From Streptomyces cyanogenus (GTDB taxonomy: Bacteria > Actinomycetota > Actinomycetes > Streptomycetales > Streptomycetaceae), in NCBI RefSeq assembly GCF_017526105.1, contig NZ_CP071839.1:6362001-6426000 (forward strand): DNA of 64,000 nt, written 5' to 3'. The notes beneath the pieces were generated by a model, which worked only from the letters and a program-made list of their open reading frames with translations, was not told where the DNA came from and searched no databases. The position numbers and the translations under genes were made by a program. This document shows, piece after piece, positions 1 to 6,611 of the stretch (within the stretch, counting starts at the first letter, position 1; each line of letters starts with the position of its first letter).

Positions 1-2
1 CC

Positions 3-176
3 GACCTCGTCTGGGTCCCCCTGCTGGACGTCGAGCCCATGCGGGTCGCGATGGCCTGGGTCCGGGGCGAGGAGACCGATCTGGTCCGGGGGTTCGCGGA
101 CACCGTACGAGACCTCGTCGCGGACGTCGCGGACGTCGCGGACGTCGCGGACACGGGCACGGGCACAGCGCGGTGA
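3..176 (+). CDS. C-terminal end of a LysR-family regulator (5' truncated)
   Basis: Only the last 57 codons are in the window, read in the frame beginning at base 3 and ending at a TGA at 174-176. The visible text (DLVWVPLLDVEPMRVAMAWV followed by RGEETDLVRGFADTVRDL) matches the end of the effector-binding domain of LysR-type regulators, where a strand carrying an aromatic residue is followed by a last helix. The tail then repeats V-A-D four times from a perfect 9-bp DNA repeat and ends in GTGTAR. The effector and targets cannot be judged from this fragment. A LysR assignment is an inference from the last fold elements only. Confidence 0.55.
   Translation, partial: DLVWVPLLDVEPMRVAMAWVRGEETDLVRGFADTVRDLVADVADVADVADTGTGTAR
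118..153 (+). repeat. 9-bp tandem repeat inside the LysR tail
   Basis: The unit GTCGCGGAC occurs four times head to tail and encodes V-A-D repeated at the end of the LysR-like protein. Because the unit is a multiple of three, copy-number change would lengthen or shorten the tail without shifting the frame. Confidence 0.8.
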
Positions 177-449
177 CCACGCAGGCCGACGCTCACCGGT
201 TGCGTGTGCTCTCGGGGCAGCCGGGCGGCCGGGCGGATGGACACCGGGGCGCCCGGGCGGCCGGGCAGACGGGCGCCGCGGCCGGCGGTTCGCACACGCA
301 CGGAGCGCGACGGCATCGGGTGGCCGTGGCCCCGCCGCGGAGACCGCCGTCTGCGGACGGAGGACGGCTCGCCGAGTCGCCGCGGCCGGTGAGGCGCCGG
401 GAGGCGTCCGCCGCACGGAAACCGGGGACAGGGTCTTCCGCGGAGCGCC

Positions 450-455
450 TACCCT
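450..455 (+). promoter_or_regulatory. -10 element of miaB, leaderless geometry
   Basis: TACCCT is followed by exactly six bases (tgagga) and then the miaB ATG at 462, which places the expected transcription start on the start codon. The gagga in the spacer touches the ATG and is too close to act as a normal Shine-Dalgarno sequence. No convincing -35 is visible. Confidence 0.45.
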
Positions 456-461
456 TGAGGA

Positions 462-1988
462 ATGACCAGCAGCAGCGACCGGAGCACGGCAGTGGACGTT
501 CCCGCCCCCAAGAGTTACGAGATCCGCACCTACGGGTGCCAGATGAACGTCCACGACTCCGAGCGGTTGGCCGGGCTGCTCGAGGAGGCCGGATACGTGC
601 GGGCCCCCGAGGGCTCGGACGGCGACGCGGACGTCGTCGTCTTCAACACCTGCGCGGTCCGGGAGAACGCCGACAACCGCCTCTACGGCAACCTCGGCCG
701 GCTCGCCCCGAAGAAGGCCGGCCGTCCCGGCATGCAGATCGCGGTCGGCGGCTGTCTCGCGCAGAAGGACCGCGACACGATCGTGAAGAAGGCGCCCTGG
801 GTGGACGTCGTCTTCGGCACGCACAACATCGGCAAGCTGCCCGTCCTGCTGGAGCGCGCCCGCGTCCAGGAGGAGGCGCAGGTCGAGATCGCCGAGTCCC
901 TGGAGGCCTTCCCCTCCACGCTGCCGACCCGGCGCGAGAGCGCGTACGCGGCCTGGGTGTCGATCTCCGTCGGCTGCAACAACACCTGCACCTTCTGCAT
1001 CGTCCCGGCCCTGCGCGGCAAGGAGAAGGACCGCCGCCCCGGCGACATCCTCGCCGAGGTCGAGGCCCTGGTCGCCGAGGGCGTCTCCGAGATCACCCTG
1101 CTCGGCCAGAACGTCAACGCGTACGGCAGTGACATCGGCGACCGCGAGGCCTTCAGCAAGCTGCTGCGCGCCTGCGGCACCATCGAGGGCCTGGAGCGGG
1201 TCCGCTTCACCTCCCCGCACCCCCGCGACTTCACCGACGACGTGATCGCCGCCATGGCCGAGACGCCCAACGTGATGCCCCAGCTGCACATGCCGCTGCA
1301 GTCCGGCTCGGACACCGTCCTGAAGGCGATGCGCCGCTCCTACCGGCAGGACCGCTATCTCGGGATCATCGAGAAGGTGCGGGCCGCCATCCCGCACGCC
1401 GCGATCACCACGGACATCATCGTGGGCTTCCCCGGCGAGACCGAGGAGGACTTCGAGCAGACCCTGCACGTCGTCCGCGAGGCCCGCTTCGCGCAGGCCT
1501 TCACCTTCCAGTACTCCAAGCGCCCCGGCACCCCGGCCGCGACCATGGACGACCAGATCCCCAAGGAGGTCGTGCAGGCGCGCTACGAGCGGCTGGTCGC
1601 CCTCCAGGAGGAGATCTCCTGGGAGGAGAACAAGAAGCAGGTCGGCCGCACGCTGGAGCTGATGGTCGCCGAGGGCGAGGGCCGCAAGGACGGCGCCACC
1701 CACCGCCTCTCCGGCCGCGCTCCCGACAACCGCCTGGTCCACTTCACCAAGCCGGAGCAGGAGGTGCGCCCGGGCGACGTCGTGACCGTCGAGGTGACGT
1801 ACGCGGCACCGCACCACCTCCTCGCCGAGGGCTCCGTCCTCGGTGTGCGCCGCACGCGCGCGGGCGACGCCTGGGAGAAGCGCAACGCCGCGGCGGCCGC
1901 CAAGCCGGCCGGTGTCATGCTCGGCCTGCCGAAGATCGGCGTCCCGGCCCCGCTGCCGGCGGCGGCGAGCGCCTGCGGCTGCGACTGA
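462..1988 (+). CDS. miaB: tRNA-2-methylthio-N6-dimethylallyladenosine synthase MiaB
   Basis: Radical-SAM methylthiotransferase that adds the 2-methylthio group to i6A37 of tRNAs reading UNN codons, acting after MiaA, which is encoded about 1.7 kb downstream. The 508-residue protein has the three Cys of the N-terminal methylthiotransferase domain (Cys26, Cys64, Cys98), the radical-SAM CxxxCxxC motif at Cys172, Cys176 and Cys179 within GCNNTCTFC, and a C-terminal TRAM-like region after about residue 385 (RTLELMVAEGEGRKDG). The ATG is chosen because conserved sequence begins soon after it and a -10-like hexamer sits six bases upstream. The Ala/Pro-rich end finishing ACGCD is an extension beyond the TRAM domain. 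Length is normal for actinobacterial MiaB. Confidence 0.97.
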   Translation: MTSSSDRSTAVDVPAPKSYEIRTYGCQMNVHDSERLAGLLEEAGYVRAPEGSDGDADVVVFNTCAVRENADNRLYGNLGRLAPKKAGRPGMQIAVGGCLAQKDRDTIVKKAPWVDVVFGTHNIGKLPVLLERARVQEEAQVEIAESLEAFPSTLPTRRESAYAAWVSISVGCNNTCTFCIVPALRGKEKDRRPGDILAEVEALVAEGVSEITLLGQNVNAYGSDIGDREAFSKLLRACGTIEGLERVRFTSPHPRDFTDDVIAAMAETPNVMPQLHMPLQSGSDTVLKAMRRSYRQDRYLGIIEKVRAAIPHAAITTDIIVGFPGETEEDFEQTLHVVREARFAQAFTFQYSKRPGTPAATMDDQIPKEVVQARYERLVALQEEISWEENKKQVGRTLELMVAEGEGRKDGATHRLSGRAPDNRLVHFTKPEQEVRPGDVVTVEVTYAAPHHLLAEGSVLGVRRTRAGDAWEKRNAAAAAKPAGVMLGLPKIGVPAPLPAAASACGCD

Positions 1989-2061
1989 GGTCCCGGCACA
2001 CTGCGGAGCGGGAGGAGCACGTGCCGGTCGACGAGTGAGCCGGGGCCCGCCCGCGGCGGGT

Positions 2062-2067
2062 TACCCT
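2062..2067 (+). promoter_or_regulatory. -10 element of the LigB-like gene, leaderless geometry
   Basis: TACCCT, the same hexamer as before miaB, is followed by seven bases and the ATG at 2075. No Shine-Dalgarno sequence precedes the ATG, so a leaderless transcript is the simplest reading. Confidence 0.45.
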
Positions 2068-2074
2068 GCCGATC

Positions 2075-2788
2075 ATGCTTGTCGCCTCCGCCGTGTGCCC
2101 CTGCCCGCCCCTGCTCGTACCCGAGGTCGCCGCCGGTGCCGCACCGGAACTGGACGCCGCGCGCGCGGCGTGCACGGACGCGCTCGGCGTGCTCGCCGCC
2201 GCCCGCCCCGACCTGCTGGTGGTCGTCGGCACCGCCGAGCAGGGCCGGCGCGGCGTGTTCCCGCAGGGCAGCCCGGGCACCTTCCGCGGCTTCGGGGTCG
2301 ACCTCGACGTACGCCTCGGGCCCGCCGCCCACCCCGCCCCGGAGCGGGAGCTGCCGGCCTCGCTGGCCGTCGGGGCCTGGCTGCTGGAGCGGACCGGCTG
2401 GGCCTCCGCCCCGATCGAGGGGCTCGGCGTCGCGGAGACGCTGGACCCGGAGCAGTGCGCGGAGACCGGGCGGGAGCTGGCCGGCCGGGCCGGGCGGGTG
2501 GCGCTGCTGGTGATGGCGGACGGCAGCGCCTGCCGCTCGCTGAAGGCACCGGGTTACCTGGACGAGCGGGCGGCGCCCTTCGACGCGGAGGTCGCGCGGG
2601 CCCTCGGCGCGGCGGACGCGGCGGCCCTGCGGGCACTGGACCCCGGGCCGGCCCGCGAGCTGAAGGCGGCCGGCCGCGCGCCCTGGCAGATCCTGGCCGG
2701 CGCGGCCGAGGACGCGCACCTCACCGGCGGCCTGCTGTACGAGGACGCACCGTACGGCGTGGGCTATATGGTCGCGACCTGGTCCTGA
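2075..2788 (+). CDS. Class III extradiol dioxygenase-like (LigB-fold) protein
   Basis: The 237-residue protein begins MLVASAVCPCPPLLVPEVA, a pattern typical of an actinobacterial family annotated as class III extradiol ring-cleavage dioxygenase subunit B-like. The body has the alternating strand/helix pattern (PDLLVVVGTAEQGRR, RVALLVMADGSACRSLKAPG) of the LigB fold. In true dioxygenases this fold binds Fe(II) through two His and a Glu. Here the usual N-terminal metal His is not evident because the start reads CPCPPLL, so catalysis is uncertain. The gene lies between miaB and miaA in the same direction, a conserved Streptomyces arrangement, but nothing in the sequence links it to tRNA modification. 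Substrate is unknown. Confidence 0.75.
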   Translation: MLVASAVCPCPPLLVPEVAAGAAPELDAARAACTDALGVLAAARPDLLVVVGTAEQGRRGVFPQGSPGTFRGFGVDLDVRLGPAAHPAPERELPASLAVGAWLLERTGWASAPIEGLGVAETLDPEQCAETGRELAGRAGRVALLVMADGSACRSLKAPGYLDERAAPFDAEVARALGAADAAALRALDPGPARELKAAGRAPWQILAGAAEDAHLTGGLLYEDAPYGVGYMVATWS

Positions 2789-2882
2789 GCCCTGTACCCC
2801 CGGCTCTCCGTACGATCGCCGGGCGCCCCGCGGACCCCCGGGACGCTCCACGCACGCAGCCACCGGAACGGCCGCCGGCTCC

Positions 2883-2958
2883 TCACGAAGCCGGCGGACT
2901 CTGCCGAAGCCGGCGCATCCTCCCGAAGCCGGTGCGCCCTCACGAAGTCGGTGGGGGG
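2883..2958. repeat. Four tandem copies of a 19-bp repeat
   Basis: The core CGAAGCCGG recurs at 2886, 2905 and 2924, and as CGAAGTCGG at 2943, an exact 19-bp period. The first three units lie in the spacer after the LigB-like gene. The fourth contains the stop codon (2940-2942 on the minus strand) and the last residues of the MT0933-like gene, so repeat expansion could alter that protein's C-terminus. Confidence 0.85.
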
Positions 2959-3227
2959 CCCTCCGGAGGAGCCGGGCGGGTCGGGGTCGGCGCGTCGTGG
3001 GGCGCCGCTCCCGGGTCGCTCTTGTGCGCGAGGCGGTCCATCGCCTGCTTGGCCTTGCCCGTGCCCGCCTGGATCTTGTCGCTGTACTTGTGCTTGGTAC
3101 GGTCGTCGACGGCCTTCGCGGCCTTGTCGATCCCGTGCTGGACCTTTCCCCCGTGCTGCCGCGCGAGGTCCGACACCTTGTCCTTGGCCGGGCCGAGCTT
3201 GGCCTTCATGTTGTCCATCAGACCCAT
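2940..3227 (-). CDS. MT0933-like antitoxin family small protein
   Basis: Protein of 95 residues starting MGLMDNMKAKLGPAKDKVSD. The first 70 residues are Lys-rich and predicted helical with short KxKQAxDR-type repeats, as in the MT0933/Rv0909-like antitoxin family common in actinobacteria; the last 25 are a Pro-rich disordered tail. The ATG at 3227 is preceded by GGAAGGTGG on the minus strand. It is the second gene of a probable two-gene leftward unit, 25 bp after the acidic small protein at 3253-3552. No Rv0910-like toxin gene is adjacent, so a toxin-antitoxin role is doubtful here; it could be a nucleoid or stress-associated helical protein. Confidence 0.7.
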   Translation of the reverse strand: MGLMDNMKAKLGPAKDKVSDLARQHGGKVQHGIDKAAKAVDDRTKHKYSDKIQAGTGKAKQAMDRLAHKSDPGAAPHDAPTPTRPAPPEGPPPTS

Positions 3228-3252
3228 GGTCCACCTTCCCTCACGGGACAGT

Positions 3253-3552
3253 TCATCTGCGGGCGCCCTCGCCGGCCTCGCTGTCGGCGGCCTCGCCGGC
3301 GGACTGCTGCCGGGGGATCCCGGCACCCTCGGACGCGTCGTCCGTACCGGAGTCCGACCGTACGGCCTCGCCCTCGGACCCGGCCCCGGACGCGTCCTGC
3401 GCCCCCGCCGTTCCGGCCCGCGCCGTCGCCGCCTCCGCCGCCTCGTCCTGCTCCGCCCCGGCTCCTTCCGGCCGCGCGCCGGAGTCCGCCGCTGCGACCG
3501 AACTCTCCGGAGCCGCCTTCGACCTGCCGAAAAGCCGTGCAATTACGCCCAT
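3253..3552 (-). CDS. Small acidic Ala/Glu-rich protein of unknown function
   Basis: A 99-residue frame starting MGVIARLFGRSKAAPESS. The first 12 residues form a basic hydrophobic patch that could be amphipathic; the remainder is low-complexity Ala, Glu, Ser and Asp, hence acidic and probably disordered. It lies 25 bp upstream of the MT0933-like gene and shares its orientation, suggesting one transcript from the 183-bp gap facing miaA. The pairing of an acidic disordered protein with a Lys-rich helical one suggests possible interaction, but this is inference. I recognise no family. Coding status rests on position and the conserved-looking N-terminus rather than on a domain. Confidence 0.55.
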   Translation of the reverse strand: MGVIARLFGRSKAAPESSVAAADSGARPEGAGAEQDEAAEAATARAGTAGAQDASGAGSEGEAVRSDSGTDDASEGAGIPRQQSAGEAADSEAGEGARR

Positions 3553-3735
3553 ATCCACTCCATACGGTACTCGTGCGGGCGAAATCCCGCGTCGCCCGGT
3601 GCGTACGGTTGCGCCGCCCGGGGCGCCGCCTCGGGCACCCCGGCGGGCGGCACCTCGCCACGGGCAACGACCTGGCGAGCGCACCGTCACGTAACTCGTT
3701 CGAGACCTCGCCGGGAGGTTTGCGAGACTGGTGCG

Positions 3736-4674
3736 GTGAGCAGTGCACCCCCCGCCCCCCGCGTCATCGCCGTCGTCGGACCCACCGCGGCCGGAAAGTC
3801 CGATCTCGGCGTCTTCCTGGCCCAGCAACTCGGCGGCGAGGTCGTCAACGCCGACTCCATGCAGCTGTACCGAGGGATGGACATCGGTACCGCCAAGCTG
3901 ACGCCCGAGGAGCGCGGCGGCGTCCCGCACCACCTGCTGGACATCTGGGACGTGACGGTCACCGCCTCGGTCGCCGAGTACCAGAAGCTGGCCCGCGCAC
4001 GGATCGACGCCCTGCTCGCCGACGGCCGCTGGCCGATCCTGGTCGGCGGCTCCGGGCTGTACGTCCGCGGTGCCGTCGACAATCTGGAGTTCCCCGGCAC
4101 CGACCCGGAGGTCCGGGCCCGGCTGGAGGAGGAGCTGGCGCTGCGCGGCTCGGGCGCGCTGCACGCCCGGCTGGCCGCCGCCGACCCCGAGGCCGCCCGC
4201 GCCATCCTGCCGAGCAACGGCCGCCGTATCGTCCGGGCCCTGGAAGTGATCGAGATCACCGGCCAGCCCTTCACGGCCAACCTGCCCGGCCACGACTCCG
4301 TCTACGACACCGTCCAGATCGGTGTCGACGTGGCTCGGCCGGAACTGGACGAGCGCATCGCGCGGCGCGTCGACCGCATGTGGGACGCGGGCCTCGTGGA
4401 GGAGGTGCGCGCCCTGGAGGCGCAGGGGCTGCGCAAGGGGCGCACGGCGTCGCGCGCGCTCGGCTACCAGCAGGTGCTCGCGGCGCTCGCCGGGGAGTGC
4501 AGCGAAGCGGAAGCGCGGGCCGAGACCGTGCGGGCCACCAAGCGCTTCGCGCGCCGCCAGGATTCGTGGTTCAGGCGCGATCCCCGGGTGCACTGGTTGA
4601 GCGGGGCCGCCGCGGACCGCGGGGAACTTCCGCAGCAGGCCCTGACGTTGGTCGAACGACCGGTTACAGCCTGA
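3736..4674 (+). CDS. miaA: tRNA dimethylallyltransferase MiaA
   Basis: Transfers a dimethylallyl group from DMAPP to N6 of A37 in tRNAs reading UNN codons, making the substrate of MiaB. The 312-residue protein starts at GTG 3736 (VSSAPPAPRVIAVVGPTAAG), which puts the P-loop GPTAAGKS near residues 15-22 and gives the usual family length. Other visible motifs are NADSMQLYRGMDIGTAKL (substrate-binding Asp and Gln), the PHHLLD segment, GGSGLYVRG, and the C-terminal RATKRFARRQDSWFRRD tRNA-binding stretch. An upstream in-frame region is open but has no conserved sequence, so the GTG is preferred. dapF follows after one intervening gene in the same orientation. Confidence 0.97.
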   Translation: MSSAPPAPRVIAVVGPTAAGKSDLGVFLAQQLGGEVVNADSMQLYRGMDIGTAKLTPEERGGVPHHLLDIWDVTVTASVAEYQKLARARIDALLADGRWPILVGGSGLYVRGAVDNLEFPGTDPEVRARLEEELALRGSGALHARLAAADPEAARAILPSNGRRIVRALEVIEITGQPFTANLPGHDSVYDTVQIGVDVARPELDERIARRVDRMWDAGLVEEVRALEAQGLRKGRTASRALGYQQVLAALAGECSEAEARAETVRATKRFARRQDSWFRRDPRVHWLSGAAADRGELPQQALTLVERPVTA

Positions 4675-4781
4675 TCACGTCATGGCATCGGGATGCGCCG
4701 CCTGTCATCGCGGCCTGCGGTGCCGTGCCATCATCGAGCTTCGATCGACCAAGTGGAGCCTAGTTGGGAGGGCGCGTGGCG

Positions 4782-5507
4782 ATGGAGGCCGGCCCTCGCG
4801 ACACCGCACAAAGTGCCGAGCACCCCATTACCGAGGGTGACGAACCTGGCCGCGACGAGCTCTGCTCCGGCGAGGACCGTCCGCGGGTGAACGGTCTGCC
4901 CGACGGCGGTCCGCACGGCCACGGCCCGACCGGCGGCGCCCTGGCCGACGCGCGTCCGTCCGACGGCCTTCTGGCCGGACGCCCGCTGTCCGACGACCGT
5001 TTGTCCGATGATCCTCTGGTCGGCCACTCCCTGTCCGACGGCTCGCTGTCCGACTCGCTGTCCGACGACTCCCTGCCCGGGGACCGGCTCACCGACGACG
5101 GTCCCGACGACACCGCGGGCGGGGTGACCGCCGACGGGCCGGAGCCGGAGGAGATGTACCCGGGCGGCCCCGAGGTCGAGGTCGAACTGCGCCCGCAGCG
5201 CCGGCTGCGCATCTGGCAGCTCGCCCCCATCGTGGGCCTCGCCGCCGTCGGCTCCCTGATGTTCGCCTTCCCGCTCGCCTTCGACTTCGGCGACAGCGGC
5301 GCGGTCATCGCCATGCTCGGCCTGCTGATCTGCTTCTGCGCGGCGGGCTGGGGCATGATGGCCGCCCGCCGGGTGGGCTACACCTGGCCCGGCCTGCCCC
5401 CGCGCGGCTCCGGCCGTCGCCCCGACTGGCGCGTCGTCCTCGGTTACGTCCTGCTGGTCGCCGTGGCGGTCGTGCTAGCGGTGTGGCGCGTGGCCCGGCT
5501 CCGCTAG
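4782..5507 (+). CDS. Membrane protein with acidic LSDD-repeat N-terminal tail
   Basis: Protein of 241 residues; the ATG at 4782 is chosen because GGGAGGG (4766-4772) lies nine bases upstream, although GTG 4776 and TTG 4764 are in frame. The first half is a disordered acidic tail rich in short repeats (LSDDRLSDD, LSDGSLSDS, LSDDSLPGD). The second half has about three hydrophobic segments: IWQLAPIVGLAAVGSLMFAF, a stretch around AVIAMLGLLICFCAAGWGMM, and VVLGYVLLVAVAVVLAVW just before the end. I recognise no functional family. The tail is probably cytoplasmic. It sits between miaA and dapF, a conserved Streptomyces position, and is likely cotranscribed with neither. Confidence 0.75.
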   Translation: MEAGPRDTAQSAEHPITEGDEPGRDELCSGEDRPRVNGLPDGGPHGHGPTGGALADARPSDGLLAGRPLSDDRLSDDPLVGHSLSDGSLSDSLSDDSLPGDRLTDDGPDDTAGGVTADGPEPEEMYPGGPEVEVELRPQRRLRIWQLAPIVGLAAVGSLMFAFPLAFDFGDSGAVIAMLGLLICFCAAGWGMMAARRVGYTWPGLPPRGSGRRPDWRVVLGYVLLVAVAVVLAVWRVARLR

Positions 5508-5542
5508 AGCCCGCCGGGACGGGCACTGTCGTACCCACGCCG

Positions 5543-5548
5543 TACGAT
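5543..5548 (+). promoter_or_regulatory. -10 element of dapF, leaderless geometry
   Basis: TACGAT followed by six bases (cgagga) and the dapF ATG at 5555. Transcription would be expected to begin at or next to the ATG. Confidence 0.5.
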
Positions 5549-5554
5549 CGAGGA

Positions 5555-6424
5555 ATGAGCACACGGATCGCCTTCCTCAAGGGGCACGGCACCGAGAACG
5601 ACTTCGTGATCGTCCCGGACCCCGAGAACGCCCTCGACCTGTCCCCGGCCGCCGTCGCCGCCCTGTGCGACCGCCGGGCGGGCATCGGAGGCGACGGCGT
5701 GCTGCACGTCGTGCGGTCCGCGGCACACCCGGAGGCCCGGGAGATGGCCGCCGAGGCAGAGTGGTTCATGGACTACCGCAACGGCGACGGCTCGATCGCC
5801 GAGATGTGCGGCAACGGCGTCCGTGTGTTCGCGCGCTACCTCCAGTACGCCGGACATGTGGCCGGAGGCGACCTCGCGATCGCCACGCGCGCGGGCGTGA
5901 GGACCGTCCACCTCGCCAAGAACGGCGACGTCACCGTCGGCATGGGCCGCGCCCGCCTCCCCGAGGGAGAGGTCACGGTGACCGTCGGCGAGCGCAGCTG
6001 GCCCGCGCGCAACGTGAACATGGGCAACCCGCACGCGGTGGCCTTCGTCGCCGACCTCGCGCACGCCGGCGACCTGTTCACCGCCCCGCCGGTCGGCCCG
6101 GCGGCCGCCTACCCGGACGGGGTGAACGTCGAGTTCGTCGTCGACCGCGGCCCCCGCCACGTCGCCATGCGCGTGCACGAGCGCGGCTCCGGCGAAACCC
6201 GCTCCTGCGGCACGGGCGCGTGCGCCGTCGCCGTGGCCACCGCCCGGCGCGACGGCACCGACCCGGCCGTCACCGGCACCCCGGCTACGTACACCGTCGA
6301 CCTGCCCGGCGGGCGCCTCGTCATCACCGAGCGGCCCGACGGCGAGATCGAGATGACCGGGCCCGCCGTCATCGTCGCCGAGGGCGAGATCGACGCCGAC
6401 TGGCTGGCCCGCGCGCGCGGCTGA
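5555..6424 (+). CDS. dapF: Diaminopimelate epimerase DapF
   Basis: Converts LL- to meso-diaminopimelate in the lysine pathway. Streptomyces peptidoglycan itself contains LL-diaminopimelate, so the enzyme serves lysine synthesis. The 289-residue protein starts at ATG 5555 (MSTRIAFLKGHGTENDFVIV), matching the family's KxHGxxNDF start. Both catalytic cysteines are present: MCGNGVRVFARYL near residue 88 and RSCGTGACAVAVA near residue 220. The substrate-contact segment NMGNPHAVAFV is also present. The gene begins 47 bp after the preceding membrane protein and has its own probable leaderless promoter. Length and motifs are standard. Confidence 0.97.
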   Translation: MSTRIAFLKGHGTENDFVIVPDPENALDLSPAAVAALCDRRAGIGGDGVLHVVRSAAHPEAREMAAEAEWFMDYRNGDGSIAEMCGNGVRVFARYLQYAGHVAGGDLAIATRAGVRTVHLAKNGDVTVGMGRARLPEGEVTVTVGERSWPARNVNMGNPHAVAFVADLAHAGDLFTAPPVGPAAAYPDGVNVEFVVDRGPRHVAMRVHERGSGETRSCGTGACAVAVATARRDGTDPAVTGTPATYTVDLPGGRLVITERPDGEIEMTGPAVIVAEGEIDADWLARARG

Positions 6425-6611
6425 ATCGAAAACCTAAACCTCGAATCCGTCGCTCGAATGGGTGATCCGTTTCACGCTCGGCGAGAGGCGGTCTGTCGCG
6501 CGGGTCGGGCTCGATAGCATCAAGCACCGGCACGGACGGGGGAACGTCGCCATTCCCTGAGCCGCGTATGCCCTGGGGCTCCGTCCGCCGGTCCACGAGC
6601 CGGAGGTGCCC

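Noticed and set aside
2997..4763. Plus-strand frame of 588 codons covering miaA in another phase
   Set aside because: Arg/Pro-rich out-of-frame translation of miaA with no conserved sequence.
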